64,000 nt of DNA, taken from Taibaiella sp. KBW10 (lineage in GTDB: Bacteria > Bacteroidota > Bacteroidia > Chitinophagales > Chitinophagaceae). Numbering within the stretch: the stretch's first letter is position 1; the number at the start of each line of letters is the position of its first letter. The translations under genes were made by a program, and so were the position numbers. The notes under the pieces are model-generated. The model had not been told where the DNA came from. It searched no databases and saw only the letters and a list, made by a program, of their open reading frames with translations. Location of the stretch: the NCBI RefSeq assembly GCF_003852495.1, contig NZ_QAJI01000004.1, positions 376,445 to 440,444 on the forward strand. The letters are read 5' to 3'. Positions 34,200 to 43,496 of this stretch are shown piece after piece.

Positions 34200-35342
34200 A
34201 TGATGATGCAACGTATATATTTCGACAATGCCGCTACCACTGCGCTTGATCCTAAAGTTTTGGAAGAAATGCTTCCGTTCCTGACCGAGAAATTTGGCAA
34301 TCCGAGCTCGATTTACTCTTATGGACGGGAAAGCAAGATGGGTATTGAAGCGGCGCGAAAGACTGTTGCAAAAATATTACATACCAAACCCGGTAATATC
34401 TTTTTTACCTCAGGAGGCACCGAAAGCAGTAATACTGCTATCCGCGCAGCGATAAGGGATTTGGGATGTAATCATATCATTACTTCTCCTATAGAGCACC
34501 ATGCAACATTGCATTGTGCCGAATATTGGGCCGATCAGGGGCTTAAAGTATCCTATGTAACTATTTTACCTAATGGCCATGTAGACCTGGAGTCTTTAAA
34601 AGCACTCCTGGCAGGACATACTGAAGGAAAAACCCTGGTTACCTTAATGCATGCCAATAATGAGATCGGAAACCTATTGCCCATCAAGGAAGTAGGAGAG
34701 ATCTGTAAAGCATACGATGCGATATTTCATTGTGATACCGTACAAACGGTAGGGCATTATCCTTTAGATTTCACAGATCTGAATGTACATTTTGCTACAG
34801 GCGCCGGTCATAAGTTTCATGGCCCGAAAGGCGTAGGCATTTTATACATCAGCGACGAGGTATCGATCAAGCCAATGCTGAACGGCGGCGGACAAGAGCG
34901 CAATATGCGTGCGGGTACGGAAAACCTGTATGGCATCGTTGGTTTTGCCAAAGCCCTGCAAATGGCTACAGATACTTATGAGGAAGATGCTGCTTATATT
35001 GAAAGCCTGAAACAATACATGGCCACGCAATTGCAGGAACAAATCAAAGAAGTAAGTTTTAACGGCGATTGGAACGGTGATTCTTTATATACTGTGCTGA
35101 ATGCCTCTTTCCCTAATACGGAGAAATCGGAAATGTTGTTGATGAGCCTGGATATGGCGGGCGTATGTGTATCTGGCGGCAGTGCCTGTTCCAGTGGAGC
35201 CAGTGTAGGCAGCCACGTAATCAGCTGTATTGCTCCGGGTAGCAACAGGGTACCGGTACGTTTCTCGTTCTGCAAACACAATAGCAAAGCAGAAATCGAT
35301 ACAGTAATCGCAAAACTGAAAGAGATTTTAGCTCAGGCTTAA
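34200..35342 (+). CDS. Cysteine desulfurase (NifS/IscS family)
   Basis: 380 aa PLP enzyme that takes sulfur from cysteine for Fe-S cluster and thio-cofactor synthesis. The PLP lysine is Lys205 in GAGHKFHGPKG, preceded by the His of SPIEHHATL (about 100-101) and the phosphate-binding TSGGTESSNTA. Active-site Cys330 is in SGGSACSSGA, on the longer class I (NifS/IscS) loop. It is 73 bp behind queG, an Fe-S enzyme gene, and has a TAACTTTG -7-like element (34178-34185) of its own. No iscU or other suf/isc gene is nearby. Confidence 0.93.
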   Translation: MMMQRIYFDNAATTALDPKVLEEMLPFLTEKFGNPSSIYSYGRESKMGIEAARKTVAKILHTKPGNIFFTSGGTESSNTAIRAAIRDLGCNHIITSPIEHHATLHCAEYWADQGLKVSYVTILPNGHVDLESLKALLAGHTEGKTLVTLMHANNEIGNLLPIKEVGEICKAYDAIFHCDTVQTVGHYPLDFTDLNVHFATGAGHKFHGPKGVGILYISDEVSIKPMLNGGGQERNMRAGTENLYGIVGFAKALQMATDTYEEDAAYIESLKQYMATQLQEQIKEVSFNGDWNGDSLYTVLNASFPNTEKSEMLLMSLDMAGVCVSGGSACSSGASVGSHVISCIAPGSNRVPVRFSFCKHNSKAEIDTVIAKLKEILAQA

Positions 35343-35412
35343 TAGCCTCAGCCGTTTTTATTATAATTATTCCGTCATCAATTTTATACATTTGGTCAGC
35401 AATTTATAGCAA

Positions 35413-36798
35413 TTGAAAATCAAGCATTTAAGGACGATCGTAACATTAAAAAATAGCCCGGGCGTAGTCTATACGCGCCGCTATCTTAAAAATGCTTATG
35501 ATAAGACTATAGAGACAAATGCACAATTAAAACATCAGTCGCTTCAATTTTTGCCCTTTTTGCTGGCTTCCCTGATCACAGGTGTTGTCGCGTTTTTATA
35601 CAGCAAAGTATTTAGCTATTCCGAATCCCTTTCGGTTTATCTCTATCATCAGAACAAATACCTTATTTTCCTGATCACACCGGTTTGCTTTTTGCTTTCC
35701 TGGTGGTTGGTCAAGCGCATGGCGCCTTATGCCAAAGGCAGTGGTATTCCGCAGGTGATGGCGGCCCTAGAGTTGACCAACCCCAAAGACAATGCCCTGA
35801 TCAGCCGTTTTCTAAGCCTGAAGATTATCCTAGTCAAGATTGTATCCAGTGCCATAAAGATTATCGGAGGTGGTATCGCGGGTAGGGAAGGCCCCACGAT
35901 TCAAATTGCCAGTTCTATATTTTACCAGGTACATAAATGGCTACCCAAATGGTGGACACCCATTTCGCAAAGTAATATCCTGATCGCGGGGGCCGCCTCG
36001 GGGCTTGCCGCGGCCTTCAATACCCCTTTGGGCGGCATCATTTTTGCCATAGAGGAATTATCAAAATTCCATGTAAAACACTATAAATCGCCGCTGTTTA
36101 TCGCCGTAATTGTTGCGGGGCTTACCGCACAGGGACTAGGTGGCTCTTATCTTTATTTAGGTTATCCCAAATTAGCTACCGACGAATGGTTACTGATCAT
36201 CGTAGTGGTCTTAACGGCTATCGTTGCCGGTTTCTTCGGCAGCAAAATGTGTGTGGTCCTGTTAAAAGTGATACAGTTTTTCGGGAAGATCAAAAACCAG
36301 TTCAGGCAAATGGGTGTGGTTGTATTCTGTGGGCTCTTTGTGGCGACCTTTATCTTCTACTTTGGCACAGAAGCGATGGGCTCCGGTAAAGAATTAATGG
36401 AACGTACCTTATTTACCTCCGATAAAACGGTAGCCTGGTATCTCCCTTTTATCCGTATGAACGGATTGATCGCCTCCTTTAGTTTCGGAGGTGCAGGAGG
36501 TGTATTTGCCCCTTCTTTAAGCTCAGGTGCATCTATTGGGGCGCTGATCGCACAAATCACCCATTTTTCGGGACCAGATGCCAACCTGCTGATCCTGATC
36601 GGCATGACGGCCTTCCTTACCGGCGTCACCAGAGCACCTTTTACCTCTGCCATTATTATTTTTGAAATGACGGACCGGCATAGTGTTATTTTCTTCCTGC
36701 TGCTGGCGGCTATTATCGCCAACCTTATTTCCAGCTTCGTGGATAAACATTCCTTTTACGACCGTCTTAAGGAAAATTATCTTCGGGAAGTACGTTAA
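35413..36798 (+). CDS. ClC family chloride/proton antiporter or channel
   Basis: 461 aa. ClC selectivity motifs are clear: GSGIPQVMAAL (109-119), GREGPTIQIAS (157-167) with the gating Glu159, and GGAGGVFAPSLSSGASIG. The gating Glu suggests a Cl-/H+ antiporter rather than a pure channel. About ten or more membrane spans; no CBS domains, so the short ClC type. The start is TTG at 35413: an in-frame stop lies six bases upstream and no ATG occurs before the first conserved span. Monocistronic, with function likely in acid or halide tolerance. Confidence 0.92.
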   Translation: MKIKHLRTIVTLKNSPGVVYTRRYLKNAYDKTIETNAQLKHQSLQFLPFLLASLITGVVAFLYSKVFSYSESLSVYLYHQNKYLIFLITPVCFLLSWWLVKRMAPYAKGSGIPQVMAALELTNPKDNALISRFLSLKIILVKIVSSAIKIIGGGIAGREGPTIQIASSIFYQVHKWLPKWWTPISQSNILIAGAASGLAAAFNTPLGGIIFAIEELSKFHVKHYKSPLFIAVIVAGLTAQGLGGSYLYLGYPKLATDEWLLIIVVVLTAIVAGFFGSKMCVVLLKVIQFFGKIKNQFRQMGVVVFCGLFVATFIFYFGTEAMGSGKELMERTLFTSDKTVAWYLPFIRMNGLIASFSFGGAGGVFAPSLSSGASIGALIAQITHFSGPDANLLILIGMTAFLTGVTRAPFTSAIIIFEMTDRHSVIFFLLLAAIIANLISSFVDKHSFYDRLKENYLREVR

Positions 36799-36881
36799 AA
36801 TTGAGTTGAGGGCGCAGAAACGTCTCATATAAATCGTTAATATTGTAAACGATAAAATACAAATCCATCAAATCCAGAATA

Positions 36882-38261
36882 ATGAGAAAATCGGTATTAG
36901 GCCTTGCCTTTGCAGTATTAAGCCCTTTTATGCTTTGGGCACAAGGTATCCAGTTTGAAGAAGGAAGCTTTTCAGAAGCATTAGCCAAAGCCAAAAAAGA
37001 AAATAAAATTGTTTTTGTAGACGTGTACACCACCTGGTGCGGCCCTTGTAAGAAGATGGCTAAAGAATTTTTCCCTACTAAAGAGGCCGGTGATAAATAT
37101 AATACCCATTTTGTCAATTATAAAATAGATGCCGAAAAGGGCGAGGGTATCGGTGTAGCCAAGAAATACAAGGTAGAGGGATACCCGACAAACTTATTTA
37201 TCAGACCAGATGGCTCTATTGTTTATACCAAGATGGGCATGAGCGACCTGAATGCTTTTTTGGAAAATGCTGACATTGCGCTGGCAGAGCAAAAAGATCC
37301 GCTGAAATGGGAAGATTATGTGGTAAAATTAAAGAAAGGCAATAGCGACAAAACCTTTATTACCCAATATCTTCAAAAAGCGGAGCGTCTGGGTAAAAAC
37401 AGCGATGAGGCAATCAACATTTATGTAGCTAAATACATCAACCAACAAAAAATAAGTGATGAAGATTTGAATTTTCTACTGGACAATACCCATACAGTGG
37501 ACAACAAAGCATTTCCTATACTGGCGGCCCATGCCGATCAGGTTGATGCATTAAGAAAGAATATCGCTCCCAATTTCTTTACCTATTATACCCAAAACCT
37601 TTATAATAGTACGGCAGACAAATTGGGTAAGAACAAAGAAGAAAACAGATTTGAGGAGTTAATGAAGCCCTTAATCGGGAAATACAGTAAATTACCGGAA
37701 AGCGATTTACTCTTCTATAAAGGTAAATTCTACGAAGCGATGGGAGATGAGGCAAAGATGAATGCCTTTATGAAAGAAAAAGCCAATTATTATACCAACA
37801 AATCGGATCAGGCTTACGACAAGGAGAATTATATCCGAAAAGAAGAAACGCTGTTATCGATCAAACAACAAATGATTGCCAATAAAGTACCAGAAGCACA
37901 ACATCAGCAACAAATAGATGTGACACTGGAACAAAATCCCAGTATACTTAGCATTGCTTCCATGAGTGCGGCTTCAGAATTAAACCAGATCGCCTGGGGT
38001 ATCTATGAACAAGAAAAGAAAGCACAGTATAAAGATGCACTTAAATGGTCTAAGCGTTCGCTGGAGCTGATTGGTTCCGATATTAAAAACCGTGCCGCAT
38101 TTATCGATACCTATGCGCATTTGCTATTTGTAGACGGGCAAACGGAAGAAGCCATTAAACAACAATCAGAAGCCGTTGAAGGCCTGAAACAGGCCGGGAT
38201 TACAGAAGGGATTGAAGATTTTGAGCAGACTCTGCAGTCCATGAAAGATGGTAAACTGTAA
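36882..38261 (+). CDS. Secreted thioredoxin-fold protein with C-terminal helical domain
   Basis: 459 aa. Signal peptide MRKSVLGLAFAVLSPFMLWA. The N-terminal thioredoxin domain (about 22-140) has the redox motif WCGPC (Cys53, Cys56) and the cis-Pro loop VEGYPTNLFI. The rest (about 150-459) is helical, with TPR-like stretches such as KWSKRSLELIGSDIKNRAAFIDTYAHLLF near the end. The combination is common in Bacteroidota periplasmic thioredoxin-like proteins. It probably reduces or forms disulfides in the periplasm. This may matter for the many cysteines of the giant secreted proteins downstream, though that is speculation. Terminator at 38283-38317. Confidence 0.88.
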   Translation: MRKSVLGLAFAVLSPFMLWAQGIQFEEGSFSEALAKAKKENKIVFVDVYTTWCGPCKKMAKEFFPTKEAGDKYNTHFVNYKIDAEKGEGIGVAKKYKVEGYPTNLFIRPDGSIVYTKMGMSDLNAFLENADIALAEQKDPLKWEDYVVKLKKGNSDKTFITQYLQKAERLGKNSDEAINIYVAKYINQQKISDEDLNFLLDNTHTVDNKAFPILAAHADQVDALRKNIAPNFFTYYTQNLYNSTADKLGKNKEENRFEELMKPLIGKYSKLPESDLLFYKGKFYEAMGDEAKMNAFMKEKANYYTNKSDQAYDKENYIRKEETLLSIKQQMIANKVPEAQHQQQIDVTLEQNPSILSIASMSAASELNQIAWGIYEQEKKAQYKDALKWSKRSLELIGSDIKNRAAFIDTYAHLLFVDGQTEEAIKQQSEAVEGLKQAGITEGIEDFEQTLQSMKDGKL

Positions 38262-38282
38262 TCTGAATCAGTAAATTATAGC

Positions 38283-38317
38283 AAACGTCAATATGAGCTT
38301 CATATTGGCGTTTTTTT
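38283..38317 (+). terminator. Terminator of the thioredoxin-fold gene
   Basis: 14-bp stem (38283-38296/38300-38313, one G-T pair) with loop GCT and a T run to 38317. Confidence 0.8.
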
Positions 38318-38365
38318 AGCGCTCGGATATAAGGGCAAATCGCTTATTTGATGTACTTTCGCAGT

Positions 38366-39535
38366 ATGGCTAAAATATTTCTAAACAAGAAGATCAGCAG
38401 TAGAATTGCAGACGGGCATCCCTGGATTTTTAACAACGAGATTGGAGACGAGGAAGGCGCTTATGAAGCCGGAGATATTGTAGATGTATTTTCTTCTAAT
38501 GGTTCTTTTGTTGGTAAGGGATATATCAATCCTTTATCTCAAATAAAAGTGCGGTTACTGACGCGTAAGCAAGAATCGATAAACGATGATTTTTTCCTGC
38601 ATAAAATACAAAATGCATGGGCCTATCGTCAGCGCATGGGTTATGTAGAAAACTGCCGTTTGATCTTTGGTGAAGCGGATGGTCTTCCGGCCTTGATCAT
38701 CGATAAATTCAATGATTATTTTGTGATCCAAACCATGGCTCTGGGTATTGAGCGTTGGAAAGGATCGATTGTAAAGGCCTTAAACACAATATTTTCCCCT
38801 AAAGGTATATATGAGCGTAATGACGTTCCGGTAAGAGAACTGGAAGGTATGGAGCAGATAAAAGGTTTCCTGAGCGATCCTTTCGATACCAATATCATCA
38901 TCAATGAGAATGGTTTGAAATTCCATGTCGATATTGTAAACGGACAAAAGACGGGTTATTTCTTGGATCAGCAGGATAATCGCCGGTTCATTGCTCCTGT
39001 TGTAAAAGATGCGGAGGTTTTAGAAGCCTTTTGTTATACGGGTACTTTTGCCAATCATGCCGCCAAATATGGTGCCAAGAGTGTATTAGGACTGGATATC
39101 TCCGATAAAGCAGTGGATACTGCCCGCAAAAATGCGGCGCTCAATGGGTATAGCGATATTTGTTCCTTTGAATGTGTGAATGCCTTTGATGTCTTGAAGA
39201 AATGGGTAAAAGAAGGAAAACGATTTGATACGGTGATGTTGGACCCTCCCGCATTTACCAAAAGCCGTGCGAATATTCAAAAAGCCATAACCGGTTATAA
39301 AGAAATCAACCTGAGGGGTATGAAACTCCTGAAACCAGGCGGTTTTTTAGTTACGGCTTCCTGTACCAACTTAGTACCGCCCGATATGTTCCTTAAAACG
39401 ATTGAAGCAGCTGCCAAAGATGCCCGCAAACAGATCAGACAGGTAACCTGGCAAACACAAGCCGCCGATCATCCGATCGTATGGAATGTACCCAATACAC
39501 AATATTTGAAATTTTTAATAGTAGAAGTTAATTAA
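38366..39535 (+). CDS. 23S rRNA (cytosine) methyltransferase, RlmI-like
   Basis: 389 aa with an N-terminal PUA domain (IADGHPWIFNNEI, DVFSSNGSFVGKGYINP) and a C-terminal SAM methyltransferase: EAFCYTGTFANHAAKYGAKSVLGLD (motif I region), then FDTVMLDPPAFTKSR (the DPP motif IV) and a final FLVTASCTNLVPPDMF with Cys. This matches the RlmI family of 23S rRNA m5C methyltransferases. A TTG at 38348 gives a longer frame but runs through a promoter-like TACTTTCG (38354-38361); ATG at 38366 is preferred. paaD starts two bases after its stop codon, so the genes are coupled. Confidence 0.9.
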   Translation: MAKIFLNKKISSRIADGHPWIFNNEIGDEEGAYEAGDIVDVFSSNGSFVGKGYINPLSQIKVRLLTRKQESINDDFFLHKIQNAWAYRQRMGYVENCRLIFGEADGLPALIIDKFNDYFVIQTMALGIERWKGSIVKALNTIFSPKGIYERNDVPVRELEGMEQIKGFLSDPFDTNIIINENGLKFHVDIVNGQKTGYFLDQQDNRRFIAPVVKDAEVLEAFCYTGTFANHAAKYGAKSVLGLDISDKAVDTARKNAALNGYSDICSFECVNAFDVLKKWVKEGKRFDTVMLDPPAFTKSRANIQKAITGYKEINLRGMKLLKPGGFLVTASCTNLVPPDMFLKTIEAAAKDARKQIRQVTWQTQAADHPIVWNVPNTQYLKFLIVEVN

Positions 39536-39536
39536 G

Positions 39537-40022
39537 ATGTCGTCCCGGGAACAAATACTGACCTGGCTGGAGAGCGTGACTGACCCTGAGATTCCAACGG
39601 TAAGTATCGAGGAAATGGGCATTTTACGCGATGTCCGGACCGGAGAAGCCGGTGAAGTGACCGTCACCATCACCCCGACCTATAGCGGCTGCCCTGCTAT
39701 GGATGTAATCGCAATGCAGATCAGGATGACCCTTCTGGGCAGAGGGCTAAAGACCGTACACATTGAGCAGTCCTTAAGTCCTGCCTGGACCACCGACTGG
39801 ATTACGGAAAGTGGTAGACAGAAAATGCATGCCTTTGGTATTGCACCTCCGGTACGCAAAGCAAAAGATGATTTGGCTTTGTTTGAAGAAGATGAAGTGC
39901 CTTGTCCAAAATGTGCTAGCGTCCATACAGAGTTGGTCAGCCGTTTTGGCGCCACCAGCTGCAAATCGATGTACCGCTGCCTGGATTGCAAAGAACCCTT
40001 TGAGCATTTCAAATGCCACTAA
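39537..40022 (+). CDS. paaD: Phenylacetate-CoA oxygenase assembly subunit PaaD (PaaJ)
   Basis: 161 aa: an MIP18/DUF59 domain (SVTDPEIPTVSIEEMGILRDV, GEVTVTITPTYSGCPAMD with the conserved Cys) and a C-terminal zinc ribbon (CPKC ... CLDC). The ribbon distinguishes PaaD from SufT and other DUF59 proteins. PaaD is needed to make the diiron oxygenase PaaABCE active in phenylacetate breakdown. Coupled to the rRNA methyltransferase upstream and followed at 33 bp by paaY. The catalytic paaABCE genes are not in the window. Confidence 0.9.
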   Translation: MSSREQILTWLESVTDPEIPTVSIEEMGILRDVRTGEAGEVTVTITPTYSGCPAMDVIAMQIRMTLLGRGLKTVHIEQSLSPAWTTDWITESGRQKMHAFGIAPPVRKAKDDLALFEEDEVPCPKCASVHTELVSRFGATSCKSMYRCLDCKEPFEHFKCH

Positions 40023-40055
40023 TATTCTATACAGTATAATTCAAAAAATCAGTTT

Positions 40056-40652
40056 ATGATATATGCATTTAAAGGTTTTATACCGGTGGTACACCCAACG
40101 GCTTTTGTGCACCCTCAGGCAATTGTGACCGGCAATGTGATTATAGGAAAAGACGTTTATATTGGTCCCGGAGCGGCTTTACGCGGAGACTGGGGGGGCA
40201 TAGAAATTGCCGATGGTTGTAATGTGCAGGAAAACTGTACCATACATATGTTTCCCGGAGTAACGGTCAAACTGGAGGAAAGTGCGCATATCGGGCATGG
40301 CGCGATAATACACGGTGCCCATATTGGCAGAAACTGCCTTATCGGGATGAATGCCGTGATCATGGATGATGTAGTCATCGGGGAGGAGAGTATCGTAGGC
40401 GCTTTATCCTTTATCAATGCCAATACGATTATTCCCCGCAGAAGCCTGGTGGTGGGCAACCCCGCTAAAATAATTAAAGAAGTAAGTGACGATATGATTG
40501 CCTGGAAAACAAAAGGAACACAATTGTACCAAAGCCTGCCTAAAGATATGCAGGAGCATTGGCAAGCCTGCGAACCCTTAAGTGAGTTGCCGGTAGATCG
40601 TCCCAATCAGGACATTCTTTTTGAAACCTGGAATACAATAAAAGGGAAATAA
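40056..40652 (+). CDS. paaY: PaaY-like hexapeptide-repeat (gamma carbonic anhydrase-type) protein
   Basis: 198 aa with left-handed beta-helix repeats (AIVTGNVIIGKDVYIG, AHIGHGAIIHGAHIGRNC, VVIGEESIVGALSFI). Metal-binding His residues of the gamma carbonic anhydrase type lie in CTIHMF, SAHIGHGAIIHGAHIG. The C-terminal tail QLYQSLPKDMQEHWQACEPLSE is the mark of PaaY, a thioesterase-like protein thought to repair dead-end CoA products in phenylacetate breakdown. Its location beside paaD supports the name. Confidence 0.88.
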   Translation: MIYAFKGFIPVVHPTAFVHPQAIVTGNVIIGKDVYIGPGAALRGDWGGIEIADGCNVQENCTIHMFPGVTVKLEESAHIGHGAIIHGAHIGRNCLIGMNAVIMDDVVIGEESIVGALSFINANTIIPRRSLVVGNPAKIIKEVSDDMIAWKTKGTQLYQSLPKDMQEHWQACEPLSELPVDRPNQDILFETWNTIKGK

Positions 40653-40782
40653 GTTTCTATCGCCCTTTAGAATGGAGTAACGTGAAAGGAGAAATCTAAA
40701 ACAATTCTGAAAAGATGTCTCCTAACGTCGACAGGACAAAACTAAAGTGGTAAACCTTACTCTGCTTTGGAATGAGGATCAT

Positions 40783-41448
40783 CTATTTACCCGTCCAGAA
40801 AAGCTGGTATAATTTAGGGCATAATACTTGCATGGTCGCAGGAACCTGCTCTCTCCAGGTAATTTCTATCGGAGGATAATGCTCTTGTGTCGTTTTAACC
40901 TGTGTATAGTCGATATAATCATCCATCTCTTTTTGAGTGGTCTTTTTAAAGGCTTCTGCAGGTAATGTTGCCAAGGCTTCAAAGTCGAATGCACTATTGA
41001 TATTGTCCTGTACTGCATAAGCGATATCATCGGCATGGCTTATACCCAAATCAAATATTTTCTTACCCCTGGTGATAAGCCAATACCGGAAAAAGGTAAA
41101 ATCTTCTTCTCCACATCCCCCTTTCATCAGATAGGCTGCACACCATAGGCTTCCATTATAAGCATCAAGCAGTAATTGATCCGTTTTTAATTTAAAACCG
41201 ATCAGCTGTTCCGGACTAAGCTGCGCTAAAGTATCGGATAGAAATTCTTCCTGTTCTTCCTGTGCCGTACTTTGTAATAGGGATTGATTAATGATCTCCC
41301 AATAGGCAAGCTCATTCATCACCGGAGCAATTTTACCCGGGGGTAAAGCCATATTTCCGGGTTTGGCCTGGGCATAGCCCTTAGCAGAAAGTAAGAAAAA
41401 AGCCATAAAGATAAGCCCATACCGGAGCCAATTGACTATAGGATACAT
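40783..41448 (-). CDS. DUF4240 domain protein with signal peptide
   Basis: 221 aa from ATG 41448: a signal or anchor segment (LRYGLIFMAFFLLSAKGYA) followed by a DUF4240 domain, with YWEIINQSL, LLDAYNGSLWCAAYLMKGGCGEEDFTFFRYWLI (the GG-C-x-D-x-F-x-x-FR-x-WLI signature; split: LWCAAYLMKGGC, FTFFRYWLI) and GKKIFDLGISHADDIAYA. DUF4240 has WGR-like neighbours in other genomes; function unknown. The frame is open to 41538 with another hydrophobic start (MYNYYEYIKLSV), so the N-terminus is uncertain. The region 40653-40782 shows nothing. Confidence 0.75.
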   Translation of the reverse strand: MYPIVNWLRYGLIFMAFFLLSAKGYAQAKPGNMALPPGKIAPVMNELAYWEIINQSLLQSTAQEEQEEFLSDTLAQLSPEQLIGFKLKTDQLLLDAYNGSLWCAAYLMKGGCGEEDFTFFRYWLITRGKKIFDLGISHADDIAYAVQDNINSAFDFEALATLPAEAFKKTTQKEMDDYIDYTQVKTTQEHYPPIEITWREQVPATMQVLCPKLYQLFWTGK

Positions 41449-41537
41449 ATAAGCGTTTTGTATTTTGAACAGGATAATAGTTGGAATAAGGGCTATAAAT
41501 ATAACCGATAATTTTATGTATTCATAGTAATTATACA

Positions 41538-41568
41538 AAAAAATAGGGTATGCCTGTGCATACCCTAT
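41538..41568 (-). terminator. Terminator of the pyrophosphatase gene
   Basis: 11-bp perfect stem (41543-41553/41558-41568), 4-nt loop, then a T run on the minus strand (41536-41542). Confidence 0.8.
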
Positions 41569-41589
41569 GTAACCATTATCTTTCTTCGT

Positions 41590-42126
41590 TTATTTACCGA
41601 ATTTCACTTTATAATCTTCAATCGATTTTGCCAGAATTTCACGGGCTACATCTACACCGTGGAAATCTTCGATTACCACTTCTTTGTTTTCAAGACGTTT
41701 GTACTCCTCAAAGAATTGTTTTACCTCTTTCAATAAGTGGGCCGGCAATTCGCTGATATCATTAATATGGGCTACGCTCATATCTTTGTCACATACTGCA
41801 ATCAGTTTATCATCTGCCTCTCCCTGATCAACCATACGCATTACACCAATGATTTTTGCAGAAACGATACACATAGGGTGAATATCAACCTGAGATAATA
41901 CTAAGATATCCAGTGGATCATTATCATCACAAAAAGTTTGCGGTATAAAGCCGTAGTTGTGCGGGTAGTAAACAGAGTGGTACAAAACCCTGTCTAAACG
42001 CAGCATCCCGGAATCTTTATCTAATTCATATTTCGCTCTGGATCCTCTGGGGATCTCGATAATTGCGTCTACGATTTCAGGCGCTTTATCGCCGTAACTC
42101 ACATTGTGCCAAGGATTGAATTCCAT
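41590..42126 (-). CDS. ppa: Inorganic pyrophosphatase (family I)
   Basis: 178 aa, soluble family I pyrophosphatase that hydrolyses PPi to drive biosynthesis. Conserved parts are [37 protein letters not shown] with the metal-binding DxxDPLD cluster (split: [21 protein letters not shown]), and [21 protein letters not shown]. The start at 42126 ([10 protein letters not shown]) matches the family; the frame extends 8 residues further. Monocistronic with its own terminator. Confidence 0.95.
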   Translation of the reverse strand: MEFNPWHNVSYGDKAPEIVDAIIEIPRGSRAKYELDKDSGMLRLDRVLYHSVYYPHNYGFIPQTFCDDNDPLDILVLSQVDIHPMCIVSAKIIGVMRMVDQGEADDKLIAVCDKDMSVAHINDISELPAHLLKEVKQFFEEYKRLENKEVVIEDFHGVDVAREILAKSIEDYKVKFGK

Positions 42127-42189
42127 ATTTTTCTTTAAAAATTTTTGCAAAAGTAATAAAGTATTGTCAATATATTTATTCTGAGTAAA

Positions 42190-43260
42190 TTATTTCAACT
42201 CTGGTTTTTCATCAGCCAGATTGGGTAGATACGGATTATCTTTTTTCCACATCTCAAAATTCCTGATGGCTTCTTTAAACTGATTAGACCAGGCAGCAAA
42301 GTTCTGAGAACTCTCTACGGCACCGAATAACCATTGGTTATAAGCATTAAAATGCCCGTTTTTGATAATTTTGGTCTGATAAGTAAACAATGATTGGGGG
42401 TAGGTACGGGCAAAATTACTATTCCAGTATACCAAAAAACGGGTACGCAACATGGTAAGGTTGTCTACCGTAAAGCCATCGCTGATAGTAGAAATATTGG
42501 TATTAATGGCTTTTTTATAAGCCGAAGCGAAATTGCGGCTTTCTTTTTTACTACTGTTTTCGCCATTAAAACCGGGCAGGGACTTATCTTCCGTCTGAGA
42601 AAATATTTTCTTATACCCATCAAGCAGCATTTTTTTCATGTCTACCGTTTTGGCGGTATAAGGCTCCAGGTTGATAAAAATTTCTGCATAAATTACCGCC
42701 CACATAAAATCATTATTCTGGTATAAAGCCTTAGCAGCATTATAATAATTGGTAGGGTAGTAGGGATCCTTTTTAATCCCGTTATTCCACTCCTTCAAGG
42801 CCGTATTGTTACTTTTGGCATCTGCAATCAGCAAATTACCTTTGGTATTGTATAACACCCCGGAATTTGGATATTTATCCAAACCGCTTGACACAATCTT
42901 TTTCGCTTTGGTGATATTGCCATTAGCTTGTTCAATTACGGCTGCTATCTGAAAAGTCTGTTCATCCGCAGCAGCAGAGTTCAGTACCGGTTCTATCGTT
43001 TGTTTGGCCGATTCAAAGTCTTTTTTCAGGAAGTAGGTATAAGCAAGATCCCGGCGCAAAGCAACATTGTCCGGCGCCATACGGATGGCCTGCATATACA
43101 TGGCCGCGGCATTATCATAATCATTTTTAGATAAAAAATTTCCGGCGCTGGTGATGATCTGTTGTAATTCGGGTGACTGGTCTCCGATCTGGGCACTGCT
43201 AGTATTGGGATATATAAAAACGCTTAAAATAAACGCGAGCAATATTCTTTTCATCTTCAA
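42190..43260 (-). CDS. Secreted tetratricopeptide-repeat protein
   Basis: 356 aa with a signal peptide (MKMKRILLAFILSVFIYPNTSSAQ). TPR helices fill the first half: GNFLSKNDYDNAAAMYMQAIRMAPDN, YFLKKDFESAKQTIEPVL, AAVIEQANGNITKAKKIV and ALYQNNDFMWAVIYAEIFINLEP (shown in shorter pieces). The C-terminal third has no repeats. Likely a periplasmic scaffold. Ends 63 bp before the pyrophosphatase, on the same strand; whether they are co-transcribed is uncertain. Confidence 0.85.
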   Translation of the reverse strand: MKMKRILLAFILSVFIYPNTSSAQIGDQSPELQQIITSAGNFLSKNDYDNAAAMYMQAIRMAPDNVALRRDLAYTYFLKKDFESAKQTIEPVLNSAAADEQTFQIAAVIEQANGNITKAKKIVSSGLDKYPNSGVLYNTKGNLLIADAKSNNTALKEWNNGIKKDPYYPTNYYNAAKALYQNNDFMWAVIYAEIFINLEPYTAKTVDMKKMLLDGYKKIFSQTEDKSLPGFNGENSSKKESRNFASAYKKAINTNISTISDGFTVDNLTMLRTRFLVYWNSNFARTYPQSLFTYQTKIIKNGHFNAYNQWLFGAVESSQNFAAWSNQFKEAIRNFEMWKKDNPYLPNLADEKPELK

Positions 43261-43437
43261 AATTTGAACAAATTTATTTCATTTTTTATTAATGAAGGGT
43301 CTTTTCTAGTGCTTAAGAGCAAAGAGCGTATTAAATAGCTTACAATTCTCTTTTCGCAGCCGGGCAAGCAATCTAAATAATCTATTGGAGATTCCTCCTA
43401 TTGTCGGAATGAGCAGAAAAGGAGTATGCCCTAAAAT

Positions 43438-43474
43438 AATATAAGGAATCAACCAAAAGTCAATTCCTTATATT
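43438..43474 (-). terminator. Terminator of the metal-related operon
   Basis: 12-bp stem (43438-43449/43463-43474), 13-nt loop and a T-rich minus-strand tail, 23 bp past the receptor stop. Confidence 0.7.
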
Positions 43475-43496
43475 TAGAGCTTATCATACTATTTAC

